Shown here: piece by piece, positions 1 through 12,384 of the stretch
How the letters are laid out: every line of letters begins with the position of its first letter
Position numbering within the stretch: the stretch's first letter is position 1
Notes under the pieces: model-generated
Databases searched by the model: none
Told to the model about the DNA's origin: nothing
What the model saw: only the letters and a program-made list of their open reading frames with translations
NCBI RefSeq assembly: GCF_002775205.1
Contig: NC_036445.1
Coordinates: 2,190,802 to 2,254,801, forward strand
Origin: Xiphophorus maculatus
Taxonomy: Eukaryota; Chordata; Actinopteri; Cyprinodontiformes; Poeciliidae
Direction: 5' to 3'
DNA: 64,000 bases
Translations under genes and position numbers: made by a program

Positions 1-52
1 ATCTCTTTCCTGGTGTGAAGTACAGTGGGGGCTCTGTGATGATGTGGGGATG
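1..52 (+). mobile_element. Possible Tc1-like transposon fragment
   Basis: The text resembles the part of teleost Tc1-like transposases that reads GSVMMWGC in the third exon block (tgatgatgtggggatgc). It stops where the MITE at 53 begins, and 462-486 may be the continuation. This is recognition from memory of the family and is weak because only about 50 bases are visible before the window edge. Confidence 0.35.
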
Positions 53-461
53 CTTACACTGCAAAAACACAAAATCTTACCAAGAGTTTTTGGTCTAGTT
101 TCTAATGCAAATATCTTAGTTCACTTGGAATAAGATACAACTAACTTACAAGTAGCTTTTCAGCAAGATATAGTGACTTGTTTTAAATGAACAATTCCTG
201 AATATTGATGACGAAAGTATTAGCGATAAGTGAAATAATCTGAAACACATTTCAACTTATATGGGAAAAATGTCTTATTGCATATCCATAACTATAACTT
301 TTGCATCAATACTAAGGAATTATTGACTTAAAACAAGCTCCTGTATCTTGCTGAAATCTTACTTATGAATCAGTTTTGTCTTATTTCAAGGGTACTGAGA
401 CATTTCCAGTAGAAACTACACTGAAAATTCTTGGTAAGATTTTGTGCTTTTGCAGTGTAAG
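53..461. mobile_element. MITE with long terminal inverted repeats
   Basis: The ends are inverted copies: the left begins CTTACACTGCAAAAACACAA and the reverse complement of the right begins CTTACACTGCAAAAGCACAA, with the match continuing through AATCTTACCAAGA. The internal sequence has no coding potential. A degraded relative lies at 47090-47230. The family is common in teleosts; its superfamily cannot be settled here, and the target duplication is hidden because the flanks belong to the palindrome. Confidence 0.75.
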
Positions 462-486
462 TGGATGGCATCATGATTTCTTTCTA

Positions 487-695
487 TCCTGCCCGTTGTG
501 GGCCTGGTTCTCTCAGGATGTGTCACGAATTCATCACAGGGCGCCAAAATGACACACAGTCTCCCATACCTAAGACCATTTCAGAGTCAAACCAAAAGTC
601 ATGTTCTCATGCCCAGAGAGAACCATAGCATGCTAAAGAAGAACATGCAAACCTGATGCAGAAAGATCCCCGACCAGGAAGGACCTTCTGATTCA
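487..695. repeat. Degenerate dispersed teleost repeat
   Basis: This stretch keeps scattered words of a very common fish repeat (catcacagggcg, gaacatgcaaac, tgcagaaagatccc, ggaccttct). A more complete copy lies at 19838-20110. It has no coding potential and I cannot assign it to a class. Confidence 0.45.
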
Positions 696-1650
696 CCTCC
701 ATGCTGCCTGTCTAAATGTTTGTCTATCAATAGTTGTTGTTAGAAGATTATGCTGCAGCAGTAAAAAAGTCATTTACTTTAAGGCTTTTTACTCGAGGGG
801 TGTCTCTAAATTACAGGGCTGTTGTGTTAAGACGAAGTATTGAACATGACCAGCCTTTGTTTTGTTTTTTTCTTGCACCCAACGAAGGCTTTGTGTAGCT
901 AGATCAGAGTTATCACATCATACCGGTTCCAGAAACATTCTGACGACTCAAAGAGAGAAACCTCCTCTGTTGCCACCACAGGTTCTCCTTACACTAAGCC
1001 AGTCGTGTCTGTCCTCTCTGATCACTGCTGCTGTGATGGACTGTTTGTGGTGTGGCGTCCCCACATGGTCTCTCTGTTCTTCCATTTTGCACAATTCTTC
1101 ACACGGATGTTTTGTATTGACAAATGGTCACTTTGTTTTTCTTTATTTCATGCCTAAATGAATACTAAGAATAAACAAAAAGGTTATGCCATCTTCTGTC
1201 TTCTTGTCTTCCTCTGTCACAGCAGCACAGCTGGTTTGATCCCAGAGCTTTTCCTTTCTATTCTCAGTTTAATAAATCATTTAGTGTCAACTATAATTAC
1301 ATTTTGGATATCAAGCACCATTCCCTCACCTCTCATTCCCTGCGCCATTTTCTGAGCTCCCACAACCTTGCAGGGAGGTGTCATAGCAACATAGCAGAGA
1401 TATTTATACGCAGGCCAAAGGTTACGTCATGAAGCTCTTTGCACCTGCTGCTGTTTGCTTCTATTTTCTAAAGAGTCCACTTTACATGTTAATAAAAGAC
1501 CAGTCTTAAAACCATTTTAATAAATGCAGACATTGTGTAACTTGGCTGCTCATTCTGCATTATAGAAAACAATCAGTCTGGAAATTAAATGTTTCTGTTT
1601 ACAATAGTTATTAGTAATAATTTACATTTCTTCTTGTTTCTGTTTTAAAT
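696..1650. other. Intergenic, no gene seen
   Basis: AT-rich sequence. Open frames at 862-1161 and 1158-1355 have no recognisable domain, no convincing splice sites and low-complexity composition. I see no RNA gene or clear repeat boundary. Confidence 0.5.
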
Positions 1651-2100
1651 TAAAGGGGCAGTGTTATGTAAAATTGACTTATTTGACCTTCATATCATGC
1701 TATAATATTATTCCCTCATCAAAACACACCTGGAGTGTTGCTTTTATTCTCTCATGCATGTTTGAGAAATCCTTTAATCTCCTGTGCTAAATATTCAGCT
1801 GAGCAAAGCGCCTGGGTGGACCTAGCTCCACCTTTGAGATGAAGCTCCTCCAGACTAGCCAGCAGCAATTAGCAAACACCTGGTAGAACACTAATGAGCT
1901 CATCACATGAGTCACTTAGGACAGTGACAGAAAGAAAAAGAGTTTCTTAAAGAGACAGAGGCCCAATTTAAAGGTGTTAGATTACAAAGTCAAATTTCTT
2001 TTAGGTCATATTTGATCTATACAGTATTTTAATAGCAACTGAAGGTACATTTATAAAATGACACTACATGCCTGGAGAACACATAATACTGCCCCTTTAA
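1651..2100. mobile_element. MITE ending in TTAAAGGGGCAGT
   Basis: The left end reads TAAAGGGGCAGTGTTATGT. The right end, reverse-complemented, reads TTAAAGGGGCAGTATTATGT, giving an imperfect terminal inverted repeat of about 19 bp around a 450-bp non-coding body. The AT-rich flanks blur the target duplication. It lies about 135 bp past the stop codon of the TRIM-like gene, just beyond its likely 3' end. Confidence 0.7.
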
Positions 2101-2235
2101 ATAAATTTAGGCTGCCAGCAATGAAAAGGAGACAATAAACCAGAAACTATTTGGCATCAAGCAAACTGAGAAATAAATTACATTTTAATGATTCTTCTAG
2201 GATTCAGTTTGTCCATCAATCCAGCTGCTGAGGTC

Positions 2236-5200
2236 CTAAAGCAAGGGGTTAAAGATTGTGATCGGCGCCGTGTTCTTTCCTTCGTCTGTGTCACACGGGT
2301 TGAAGAAGGGAAACAGGGGAACCATGACGGTTCCCATGGAGAAAGTGTAAATGGGCGCCATGGTAACAGCATTGTAGAAAGTCACCTCCTCGCCCTCACA
2401 GTCCAAGAAGACGCCGATGCGGACCAGCTGGACAGACACGTTGATCTTGGTGGGTTTCGGATCCGTGCAGGCCAGGACAGATCCGCCCTTGAAGGCCAAA
2501 GTCCAGAGGCCGATTGAGGTTCCGGTCGCCGTCATCTCTCCTCTGGGAACATCCTCCCGCGCCACGCCCACCCTCCATGCCGTCTTGTAGCCCACTTCCA
2601 CCTCCCAGTAGTGTCGGCCGATCCTGAAGCCCTGGTGGCCCAGGAGACAGTAGTAATAGTGGAACCGACGTGGGTTGGCCTGGACCTCTGAAGTGTCTTT
2701 CTCTTCATCGAACCAAACGGAAGTGCAGGACTCAGACAGGCATAGATTAGGGTGGGCAGTGTCCGGGTCAAACCTCACCGATGTAATATCTGAAGGCAGA
2801 AACAGTTAAAGTTCAGAGAGACTTAATGAGCCTATATTGCTGTCAAAGATGTTCAATACAAGTTCTTACATCCGTAGAGTGTTTTCATGTTTCGCCACAC
2901 CATCGTATTTAAATGAATTTTATGTGATAGATGAACGAAATGAGGTGTCGTGTTTGATCAGTTAGTAACTAGATCAAAATATAGTACACAAAAAATTTAC
3001 TCAAGTTAGAGTAGGAGCTACTTCAACTTATTTTTACTCAAGTAAAAGTAAAAGCCATTCAAGAAATTTCTCACATAAGAGTAAAAACGTATTTGGCAAA
3101 AAAGCAATTCAAGGATTGAGTAACAGCAAAAAAAAATCATTTAATATTAAAAAATGACATAATCAGATGGACCAAAGTATAAAGTTATGCTTAAATGTTG
3201 ATATTTAAAGACCAAAATGAAAATAATTAATGCAAAATAATCAAACAAACAAAAAAAAATCATGTTTCCAAATCAATTTCTTTCAATATGAATGAAACTT
3301 TAATAAAAACTGCAGGTGTGTGTCTGGAGAATTTATTTAGTTAAAACAGGCTTGTTCTCCATTCACTGAAGTTACTCACAGAAATTTTAATCAACTAAGA
3401 GTAATGATACTTCATAATACATTTACTCAAGTAAAACTAAGAAGTACAGTGTAAAAATACTCCTTAAAGTAGTTTTTCCAAAATGTTACCCAAATAAATG
3501 TAACTGAGTAAATGTAGTGAAATATTACCCAACTCTATGATGGGAAAGTTGTAGAATTTATAATTTAATAAAGATACGGACAAAATGGAGATATCAGAAT
3601 TTAGTGGAGAACAATGAGAACTGTGGAGCTTAAATATACAGAGGTAAGGTGGAAATGACAAAGAGCTAATCAAAGGTGAGTAAATGCTGCTGGGAATGGC
3701 AGGCTGAAGAAGGTGAAGAAGCAAAGAGAATGAAAAGGAAACTTGAACCGAATCTAAACAGTAAGCAAAAATAAACAAATCCAAAACACAAAAAATAGAA
3801 TAAATAAACCAGTACAAGGGGTGAAAAATCTTTTAAACTCCATGTTTGGCAATGGTGCAGGCTATGTAGAGCTCAAGTATTGAAGTTAATGAAAAAGGAA
3901 AATTATTTTTTTAGATTTCTGAAAAATGAGGTATTAATTTTGCATTATCCTTCAATTTGATGCCCCTAAATAAAGTCCACTGCAATCAAATGTCTTTAGA
4001 AGTTGCGTAGTAATGTTCATTTTCTGTGTGTAATTTAATTTGATAGTAAATCAGCTGTTCTGTGAAGGTTTCAGAGGTTTTCTAGCGAACATCAGTGAAC
4101 GAACAGCATCATGAAGACCAATGAACAGAGCAGACAAGTCAGGGAGGAAAGTGTGGAGAATCTTAAAGTGGGGTCAAAGCCCAAAGCTTTGAATGTCTCA
4201 GAGAGTTCTGTAAAATCCATCATCTGAGAGCAGAAACAGTATGATGCAACCGGAAACCTACCAACACATGGTCACCCATCTAAACCGACAGGCTAAATAA
4301 GGAAAGACAAATCAAAGAGGAACTCTGGAGGCTGCACAGATCCATAACTCAGGATCTGTGCAGTCATTCGTTTTACAATCTATAAATCAAGATGTCACAT
4401 TTACAGTAAGGTGGGCGACATGGACTTTGAATTTTATGTGCCGGACCAGCACACCACCTTAATAACCAGTTTGGGGTACAGCAATAAATAAAAGAGATGT
4501 GATAAATAGTTTTTTGTCATAATTTTCATCGTTATCACAATAGTACTGCAAATAAAATTCTGATATAATAGTTTGAGGTATGTAGCTGTAATGTGAGAAT
4601 ATGTGAAAATGCTCATGAATATTTTTGCAAAGCAGCGTAGACACCTACTTGGGTAGAGGCAGCTTTTCATGTGTTTCCATATCCTGTATTGGATGGGACC
4701 CACAAACCAACCTGAGTGGACCTCTGTGTCCAACTCTGCAGGACGAATGAAGTGGACCTGAGACCTAAACCAGCAAAATTAGAGGAGAAAAGTTAACATG
4801 GAGCTCACAGCAAAGAGAATACTAGACTATAAACAGATTATCAACACACAGAAAGACAAAAAGTATACATTTATGAAAGAATGATGAAATAAACCTACCT
4901 TTTTACAAGATCTTGGATTTCCTGCAGTGAGACAAAGTTTAGAACATGATCATGGTCAACTCAACTCATAAGCAATGTTTCAACATTTTATTTGTTGACA
5001 AATGCACTGACTGTCTCCTGTCCTTTACGTTTTAAATGAGAAATTGATTTGCACTTGTAAACTAGACAAGTCAACTATTTAGCTGATCAGCGTCAATAAC
5101 TGATCAGGAGCCAAGAAGATGCAGCAGAACGAAATAAAGGCAGCTCTGCAGATTCACTCTGATGCAAACATGTAGCACAGTTTCTTCCTGCAGCTCTGAG

Positions 5201-7525
5201 TCTGAAGGCATAGTCACAACAAATCACAAGTATGATATGTTTATACGTTTTCTTCCTGTATGCTGGAACATCAGAGCTTATTGCTGTAGCTGCAGCATGA
5301 CATCAATAATAAACCAAACCAGAAATCTTCTGTCCTCCATGTTTTCCTCACTTTCAACAGTTTAGGACTATCCTCCTCGGCCAACTTGCTGTTCAGCTCC
5401 GTTATTGCTCCCTCCAGGTCCCTTCTTTGTGCGTCTATCTTCTTCTCTCTCTCCTTCAGCTGCTTCAGCAGTTTCTGTCTCTCTCTCTTCAGTCTTTCCA
5501 GGTCCTGGTACTCCTCCTCCTCCAGGAAGCGATGGAGGTTCTGAAACTCGGCTCTGATTCCTCGTTCTAGTTCATCAAACCTGTTCTGAAAAAAGAAAGG
5601 GGTTTGTTAAGTATTTTATATGTAAATTAACTGAAATGATTTAGATATGTTGAATTTGATTTTTAATTAAAGGAGTTGTGAGTGATTTATTTCGCAGTGA
5701 GGTGTAGATGGATGGTTATCTTGATCATATTTTCTCACACAAGCAGAGGCATTTTCATGTCATAATCTGAATGCATTCCAGTAAAATCATGAAGTCGAGG
5801 GAATCAAGGCAGAGACACAAAGTGGCAAAAAAACATGGATAAATTCCTTTGAAATAACCAGTGAAAAACAAAACGTTTAAACTCTCTATGGTAGTTGCCT
5901 GAATTGATTTATTTGTCTTTTAACAGAGCATATTTTTCAGAGAGCCCATTTTTTTAACACATATTGTGAGACTATGTCTTCATGTCTTGCAAAAATGTTT
6001 GAACCCGTTGAATTTTTAACATGTTGTAATGTTACAACCAACAACTTCAATGTGTTTTGGGGAGATCTTCTGTGATACATCAAAGAATGTATCACTTTGA
6101 AATGGAAGAAAAATAATTACTGGTCTGGACATTTTCTACAAGTTAAACTCTGACATGTTAGTTTTGTCATCAGTCCATCGTAGTTGATTCTTTGAAGAAG
6201 AATGCAACTATAGCAAGATGATGTTCAGGCATGTTCATGATACTTTCTGTGATTTTTAGCAATAAAAATCAAAGTTAAAATCAAAGTATCAGACCAATTT
6301 GGAAATATTTGCGAAAATTGCGCTTAGTTATGACAGCAAATGTGACTTTTTATTACTCAGTGTATAGATTATGGAATATAATCTGACATTGATTAAGGCA
6401 GAGACAGCTGTTTACTACAAGTAAGAAAGTTTTGTCAATTTTTGAGAGAAATCTGCAATAAACTCCCAATTATTAGCGCAAAAAAGTGATAGGATTTGTT
6501 GATTTTGCAAGAATTTCCACGATAATTCTCAAGAAACTAGAAGGACTGACTGATATAATTTGGCAGTAAATAGACAAAAACTGCATTGATTTGATTGAAA
6601 ACATAATATTTTAGCACACAAAATGTTTAGAGGGCCACATAAAAAGCTATGGCGGGCTGGATTTGGCCCAAGGGCCTCGAGTTTGACACATGGGATCTAT
6701 AATATGAAAATGTCAAAATAAATGAAGACAGAAGAACAAATACGGTTTGTTAACTACAGACCAAGACACTTGGTCTGTATGTCTACTTTCAAAATAGATC
6801 GAGCTCTGTCATACTGTGGGTGTGGCTTATCTGTGGTAACTTAGTTGAATTTTCTAAAACCAGTCTTTTGTAGTAACTTTCAGGTTTTTTGCACCACCCT
6901 CTTCCACATGTTTGCAATCTCATTTTGTGGCAAAAATGCAAACATGACTTCTTATAATATTTTTTCCACTCAGGTGGGACTGATTATCCTACCTGTGTTG
7001 GGGATGTCTGTAGCTCCTCCAGAGATATTGGCCTTTTTATCAGGGGTCTATTTTTGTAAGGATTATTTTTGTAAGGCATGTTTTTACCTCAATGTTTTCA
7101 TACTGCTTCGGTCCTAATTATTCTGTCTTATAACCTGTGTTGAGCTGAATGTTTTGTGTCTGCCAGGAGCATATTTGTGTTGGAGTGAAGAATGAATAAT
7201 GCAGCAAAAATACCTCTACTTCCACCGAGTCTGTGTACGTGTCTCTCTCTGCTTCTCTGCATTCGTCTACCTCATGTTTGATTCTTTTAATAGCCTGAAC
7301 AAGCTTGGCCTGTAACACTCACACAGACACACACAGAAGAGGCAGGTTATTGGAGAAAAGGCAGAAAAGTTTCCCAGAATTTGTTTGCTTAAAGGTTCAC
7401 CTTTCAACAAACACGGACATGTTATGAAGCCAGTGAGAGCAACAAACCATGAAGCTTACCTTGTTCTCACAGAGAAGGCTTTTGCTGCAGTTGTTGTTTG
7501 TGTCTTTGGTGTGGTTCTGGTACAT
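2236..7525 (-). CDS. TRIM-type coiled-coil and PRY/SPRY (B30.2) protein
   Basis: Six coding exons on the minus strand: 7525-7460, 7309-7214, 5585-5352, 4921-4899, 4764-4649 and 2789-2236. All junctions are GT-AG and the phases join cleanly to 362 residues. The 96-, 234-, 23- and 116-nt exons followed by one long exon are the classic TRIM class IV structure. Residues about 23-132 form a charged coiled coil (EFQNLHRFLEEEEYQDLERL). About 170-362 is PRY-SPRY, with VRFDPDTAHPNLCLS, the LDPE-like region and WEVEVGYKTAWRVGVA. Such proteins use SPRY for target recognition, often in innate immunity. No RING or B-box exon is visible upstream to 10 kb, so ubiquitin ligase activity is not supported. The start at 7525 is the first in-frame ATG; an acceptor-like cttattcag just before it means an upstream exon may exist. 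A possible ATTAAA polyadenylation signal lies about 50 bp past the stop. Orthology to a named TRIM is not clear. Confidence 0.85.
2985..3540. repeat. Dispersed 'TTTACTCAAGTAA' repeat in intron
   Basis: The stretch is rich in variants of tttactcaagtaaaagt and ends in atattacccaactct. The same family occurs at 22885-23545 and as a remnant at 35425-35540. It is abundant in fish genomes. I cannot assign its class. It lies in the last intron of the TRIM-like gene. Confidence 0.6.
3955..4350 (+). mobile_element. Degenerate Tc1-like transposon fragment
   Basis: Recognisable blocks of a common teleost Tc1-like element appear in order: gcatcatgaagaccaatgaa, caagtcagggagg, aaagctttgaatgtctcaga, the helix-turn-helix region 'cctaccaacacatggtcacc', and ggaggctgcacagatcca. 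No open transposase frame survives. A related copy lies at 15740-16590. It is intronic to the TRIM-like gene. Confidence 0.65.
4400..4648. repeat. Possible 'GGGCGA...' MITE remnant
   Basis: The segment starts aaggtgggcgacatgg and runs into AT-rich sequence with ttgtcataattttcatcgttatcacaa, as seen in the family whose fuller copy is at 21651-22132. The evidence is only word-level similarity. Confidence 0.3.
6000..6125 (+). mobile_element. Tc1-like transposon terminal fragment
   Basis: The words gaacccgttgaatttttaac, atgttgtaatgttacaacca and 'acttcaatgtgttttggg' are the terminal region of the same Tc1-like family seen at 52840-54090. Only the end is present. It lies in the intron between the 234-nt and 96-nt exons of the TRIM-like gene. 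Confidence 0.6.
6618..6700. repeat. Dispersed 'GAGTTTGACACATG' repeat
   Basis: The text gcgggctggatttggcccaa followed by gggcctcgagtttgacacat matches a very common teleost repeat end, often linked to hAT elements. Other copies lie at 30025-30095 and 36540-36600. Confidence 0.5.
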
Positions 7526-7539
7526 TCCAGTTTCCTGAA

Positions 7540-8657
7540 TAAGGAGCAAAGCTGAAGCTAAAGGACCTCAGAGAAGCTGAAATAAAAAAAAAAAGTGGTG
7601 GAAGGAGTTCTGAGGGTGAGGCAACGTGAAGGACATTAGTACACATTAAGGAGACAGGGAGACACGGGGGGGATTAGACAGGAACACACATGCTGACACG
7701 ATGGAAACAGCAGGCAAGACAAGGACATACATCCAAGCAGAAAATTCACAAGATGAAACGCATTGACAGGCTCTGGTAATCAGGAGCAACAGCCAGACTT
7801 GAGAATATATGGATCCATTAGAAACAAGCAGGGGAGGTAGAGGAGGGGCGGAGGACTGGAGCTGCCAGGAGGGATTGTTGGCTGATAGGGAGAGGTTGGC
7901 AGCAGCGATTTATGGAAGCAGAAACAGATGAATCTATTTCTGTCTGCCTGTGTCTTTGGAAAACAACAAGAGAGGCAGCCAGCCAGTCAGAGATTGTGTT
8001 TCATATCAGTTGTTGTGCCTGGAAGGGAGAGGATCCATGTTTATTTTTGAAAGGTGGCTCTGTGATGTCTCTGGAAAGGGTGGCGAGATCCTGGGTTGGA
8101 GCTGAATGAACTATTACCGCCCTGCTGGGGAAGGTTCATGAAAGGACTTTTTGAGAGGGAAGAACTCAAACTAAATGTCCAGGTTAAGGCTATCTGTATT
8201 CCAACAGGGCGCTGTAGTCCTGTCCAGTCTCTTTATCTCTCCATTCCCCTCCCCCAACGAATCCCACACAAACACAGAGGGTCTGACTACAGGCTATGGG
8301 TATGTGCACTGAAGCAGCGTCTCTGCAAATGTTCTTCATCTATAATTTATGACTCTGTGCCCGGGCAAGTGACTGTAGAGGTTAGGCTGCAAACTTGGTG
8401 CAGTACAACCTGCTGCAGGTGGAGAGGACACCTGCAGGGGGAGATCAGTAAGGCACAAAATCTTACTGCAAGGTGACATCGGAGGTTTCACTGAGGGAGA
8501 GCCGAGCTGGCTCCAAATTATGATTCAATGAAGGATTTTTCCACCTCATAATATATTCAGTCGTTGCATGTGCATTATTTACTTACTAAATTGGACTATT
8601 TAATGCACTTTTTAAAATACGAACCAAATTCAAAGTATTTTATTGTGAGATTTATGA
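7540..8657. other. Intergenic, upstream of TRIM-like gene
   Basis: About 1.1 kb with no recognised gene. It presumably includes the promoter or a non-coding 5' exon of the TRIM-like gene. Open frames at 7912-8109 and 8096-8476 have no domain and are not flanked by convincing splice sites. No RING or B-box sequence was seen on the minus strand. Confidence 0.45.
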
Positions 8658-8698
8658 TTTAATCTTTTCCTTTTTCTTTGAAAAAGGAAAAGATTAAA
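8658..8698. repeat. Perfect 19-bp inverted repeat (hairpin)
   Basis: The arm TTTAATCTTTTCCTTTTTC at 8658-8676 is followed by a 3-base loop (TTT) and then its exact reverse complement at 8680-8698. It sits in AT-rich intergenic DNA with no gene nearby. It could be a small palindrome left by a transposon. Confidence 0.9.
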
Positions 8699-9059
8699 AT
8701 TTTTAAGTTGTTACTTAAAAATCAGAAAGTATATTGTGGATATTGTACATTGCTGCCTTTTTAAATTGCAATCAGAAAGTACAACAAACAGCAAAACCAT
8801 CTTATATTAGCATACTAAAATTAAAGAATTTACATTGAAAATACATTTATTTATTGATAATTGGAAAATCCATTGAAAATGCTATAATTCATTTTAAAAA
8901 TGAAAGCTCATGTTTTATATACATTAATTGCATGTAGAGGAAAACATTTTTTGTGTTAATTTCTGTTAATTTAGATAATTATGGCATAAAAAAGCTCCAA
9001 AATAATTTTTTTTGAAATATAAGAATATTACATATGACCAATAAAAACATGTATATAAT

Positions 9060-9240
9060 ACAGGCATGTTAGATCATGTCAGGCAGCTGCAGCTCCCTCA
9101 GGGCAGCTATGGCTACAATCCAGTAGCTTGCCGTCATCAGTGAATGTGTGTGTGAATGGAAATGACTGATTTCATTGTAATGTGTTTTTGAGGGTCCTGA
9201 AAAGCGCTATCCAAGTCTGAAGTCATTTCAGTTCATTACT
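9060..9240. repeat. Dispersed teleost repeat with 'AGCGCTAT' end
   Basis: The text gtgaatgtgtgtgtgaatgg, gactgatttcattgtaatgt and aaaagcgctatccaagtctg matches the 3' part of a very common fish interspersed repeat. The class is uncertain. The flanking parts of 8699-10130 are AT-rich and otherwise featureless. Confidence 0.5.
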
Positions 9241-10124
9241 GTGCAGGATTGGCATTCAGTACTTGGCCTGGGCTCAGTTAGCCCATGAATTACTGCATCA
9301 TAAAATCACATCTCCTAAAAAAGCTTGTAAATAGAGAAAAATATGAAAAACTCTTTAATCTCCTACTAGATGCTTGCACTGACCTTGGACTTGATCAAAC
9401 ACAGCAGACTGACAGTAGTAAATGGCATGACTCCCACAATCACATTAAAATATGTGACTCATTAATCTGCCTTCTTTGACTTTAATTTCCACATGAAAAT
9501 GACAAAACTTTATCTGGAAATTTGACGATGGGGTAACTGTCCAGTTTTCACCCCCTCTGCTCAGATTCTGGTTCAGGAGTGGCATGAAACAAGGAATGAA
9601 ACTTGTCGCTCAGGTTCATGCTGGGTATGTTTGGTGGCTGTTGATGTTCTGACTTCAGGACCCCGTGAATTCATACAGACAATTAATATAATTTCTTTCA
9701 GAATGTTCTAAAGGCAGCAGCTTTTGGACTTTTTTCTACTGTGCTTTTTCCTTCCACAGAACTTTCCATTAATGTGCCTGGATGTAGCTCTACGTACAGT
9801 CAGCTTCTTCGCCATTTAAATGTTGTGACTTACTTTGAGGGTGTTGGTGACCCCTTAGCCTTCTTCCCCACAACTGTCTACCTCATAAAATAATTTTTTT
9901 GTGTGTCAGACATTATATTTGATTGCTTCAGTGTTATAGTCTGCATTAATGCTAAGCTAAATTTGGGATTTTGAAGTTTGGTCTAAACCATAAACATCAA
10001 TACCAACAACATTAACGTAATTTATTCAATGAATCTACATCATGGTGAGAAGTGCTTTGTTTTCTGAGGCAGATGGTGACCTACCACCTTCTAACCTGCA
10101 GGGGGCAGCACTTAACAGTGATGG

Positions 10125-10200
10125 ATCTACCTACCGGAAATGCTGTGGAGCAAGACGCATGTAAACAAGAGGATGTCGCAGAGACCAACCCAAGCTAGAG
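10125..10200 (+). promoter_or_regulatory. ino80e: ino80e promoter and non-coding first exon (inferred)
   Basis: An ETS-like site ACCGGAAAT lies at 10133-10141, followed by GC-richer sequence. A good splice donor, GAG|gtagca, sits at 10200/10201. The next acceptor is at 10438, two bases before the ino80e start codon. This fits a short non-coding exon 1. The transcription start is not visible from sequence alone. Confidence 0.5.
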
Positions 10201-10440
10201 GTAGCAAATGATATTTTCTAAAAGTTTTGATATTTTCAGAGGTATTTTTACTTTTTCAAGATAGTGTATGTTTTCAGCGGTGTTTGTGTCCTGCATGTTG
10301 ACATATGTTGCATTAAAACAGCGTTGCTACAGCTAACTAAGCTAACTGAGCTCTCAACACTGTGCCAAATACAACCTACTTCGCCAAAACAGCTCGCAGA
10401 TGGTTGATTTTTAATCGTTTTGCATCTTAATTTTTCAGAA

Positions 10441-12384
10441 ATGAACGGTCAGACAGACGTAGAGGTCGACTACAAGCGGAAATACAAAAATCTCAAAAGA
10501 AAATTAAAATTTCTTGTTTATGTGAGTGATTTTTCCTTTTTTTAATCACAAGTGTTTTCTTCCCAGGATTCGTTCTTTACTTCGTTTTTACTGCTGTTTT
10601 GCTGGTTTACAGGAACAGGAATGTTTTCAGGAGGAGTTGAGAAGAGCACAAAGAAAACTTCTGAAGGTTTCCCGAGACAAAAGGTGAGATTGATTTTGCT
10701 TGAACATATCCACGTGTTTGAAAAATAAAATCGTGATAAACTGAAGCTCCCCCTGGTTTCCAGCTTCCTTCTAGACAGATTGCTCCAATATGAGAGGGTT
10801 GATGAAGACTCCTCTGGTAGGTGTAACATCAATAAATCTATATTATCTATTTTACTTTCTTATTGAATCATGTTTTCTTACTTCTTTCTCAGATTCAGAT
10901 GCAACTGTTTCTTCAGAAAACAGTGAAGGGGAAGGACTAAGAGAGAGGGAAAGAGAACGAGAAATTGCAAAGAAGTAAGCTGCAAATTTTTATGAGCTGG
11001 AAAATGATCCAACTAGATATGTGTATTATCTAAAAAAGCTTTTATGATTAAAGTCCATGGAAGCTTTTTAATTGTAAAAACCATTAAATCAAATGTTTTA
11101 ACAAGTGTTATTGTATTTGTTATTGTACAAGTGTACTTGTATTTGTCGTTATTCAAGATATTGCAGCTTTCTAGAAATCTTGGAACAGTGCACTTTGAGT
11201 AAAATAGGAAGTAATTTATTGTCATATTATTTATGTTAAGAATGTATTTTGAAAAAAAGAATTCATTATCTTCTTTCTGATGTCAGGAAATCAAACTTAG
11301 GAGCACGTTGCAGCTTATCAGATGTCCAGGCATGTTCCATTTTACATATATATTATATCCATTCTTTTTGACAGCTTCTTTTTCTTTTTTTTTCAGGAGA
11401 AAAAGCAGCCCTGGAGCCTGCCTTTCCTCCTCTTCATCATCGCCTCATCTCTCTCTGCTGTCCCGTTCTGGAGTAAACCCCCTGCAGTCGTCCAGCGCCG
11501 GATCGTACCTCAACGCTGTGAGTTCTCCATCTCTTCCTCTGCAGCCATTACCATCTTCTCATCTGCAGGCATAATCCCTGTTTTCATTGAGCATTCTTTT
11601 ATTCATGCCTTTTTTTATTGTTGTCAGTTTTTATGTTTTTAATGCCTTCACCATCTCTGTACCATTCATTCTCCTGTGTTTGTTCTTTTGTGTTTGATCT
11701 GTGTATGTGCGTGTTGTAAACTCCTCATTAATGTGTGCATGTGGTCATTTGGAAAAATCGGGGTGTGCATGTGTGTGGGGCAGATGCCCTTCCCACCAGA
11801 GTATTTGGCACCGCCAGCTGAGCGAATGAAGAAAGAGAGAAAAACAAAGACGCCAAAAAACAAGCGAGAGGCCACAGGGAAGGTGAGAGGAGGGGGATTG
11901 GAGATATTTACAGAGAGCAGTAATCATAAAACATATTGCAAATATTTGGTATTTATTGGTTTATTTCAGATTTTATCTTATTTTACTCAGTGTAATGCAT
12001 AATGGTTTCTTTTCATGCAACAATTTTTTTAATTAAGACACATAACACATGTTTTGTCTTGTTTTTATTTATACATCTGTGACATAGCCATCCATTGTCA
12101 CACATCTTTTATTTAAGAGGTTTTCGTCCCTTTATGTGTCACGGTTTTGAAATCATTTGTACCCTCCTCCTCCTCAGGTTGTTGGTCCGATGACGGCTAA
12201 CTACACGTCAGCCTCTGGTGCCCCTCAAACTGCCAGCGGCCCCTTCAGCTGGGTTCCCAAACAAATGCTCAGCGGAGATGCGGCTGACGAGGAAGGTGAG
12301 AGCGACGGGGACAGCGACAGGGGAGACGAGGACAGAGGGGAGGGAGACGAGGCCGAGCTCGTCATTGACATCCCCAATGAGTGA
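10441..12384 (+). CDS. ino80e: INO80 complex subunit E
   Basis: Seven coding exons: 10441-10521, 10613-10683, 10764-10816, 10893-10974, 11397-11517, 11784-11882 and 12178-12384. All have GT-AG borders and joining phases, giving 237 residues against about 244 in human. The N terminus ([20 protein letters not shown], then [20 protein letters not shown] and [21 protein letters not shown]) is nearly identical to human INO80E and forms a coiled coil over residues about 8-65. The middle is a low-complexity Ser/Pro and basic linker with an Arg/Glu run (about 88-94) that I do not recall in human. The C terminus ends in an acidic tract and [12 protein letters not shown], matching the human DDLVIDIPE tail. 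The protein is a small nuclear, metazoan-specific subunit of the INO80 ATP-dependent chromatin remodeller, used in transcription, replication and repair. It is probably widely expressed, as its ETS-type promoter suggests. Confidence 0.95.
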
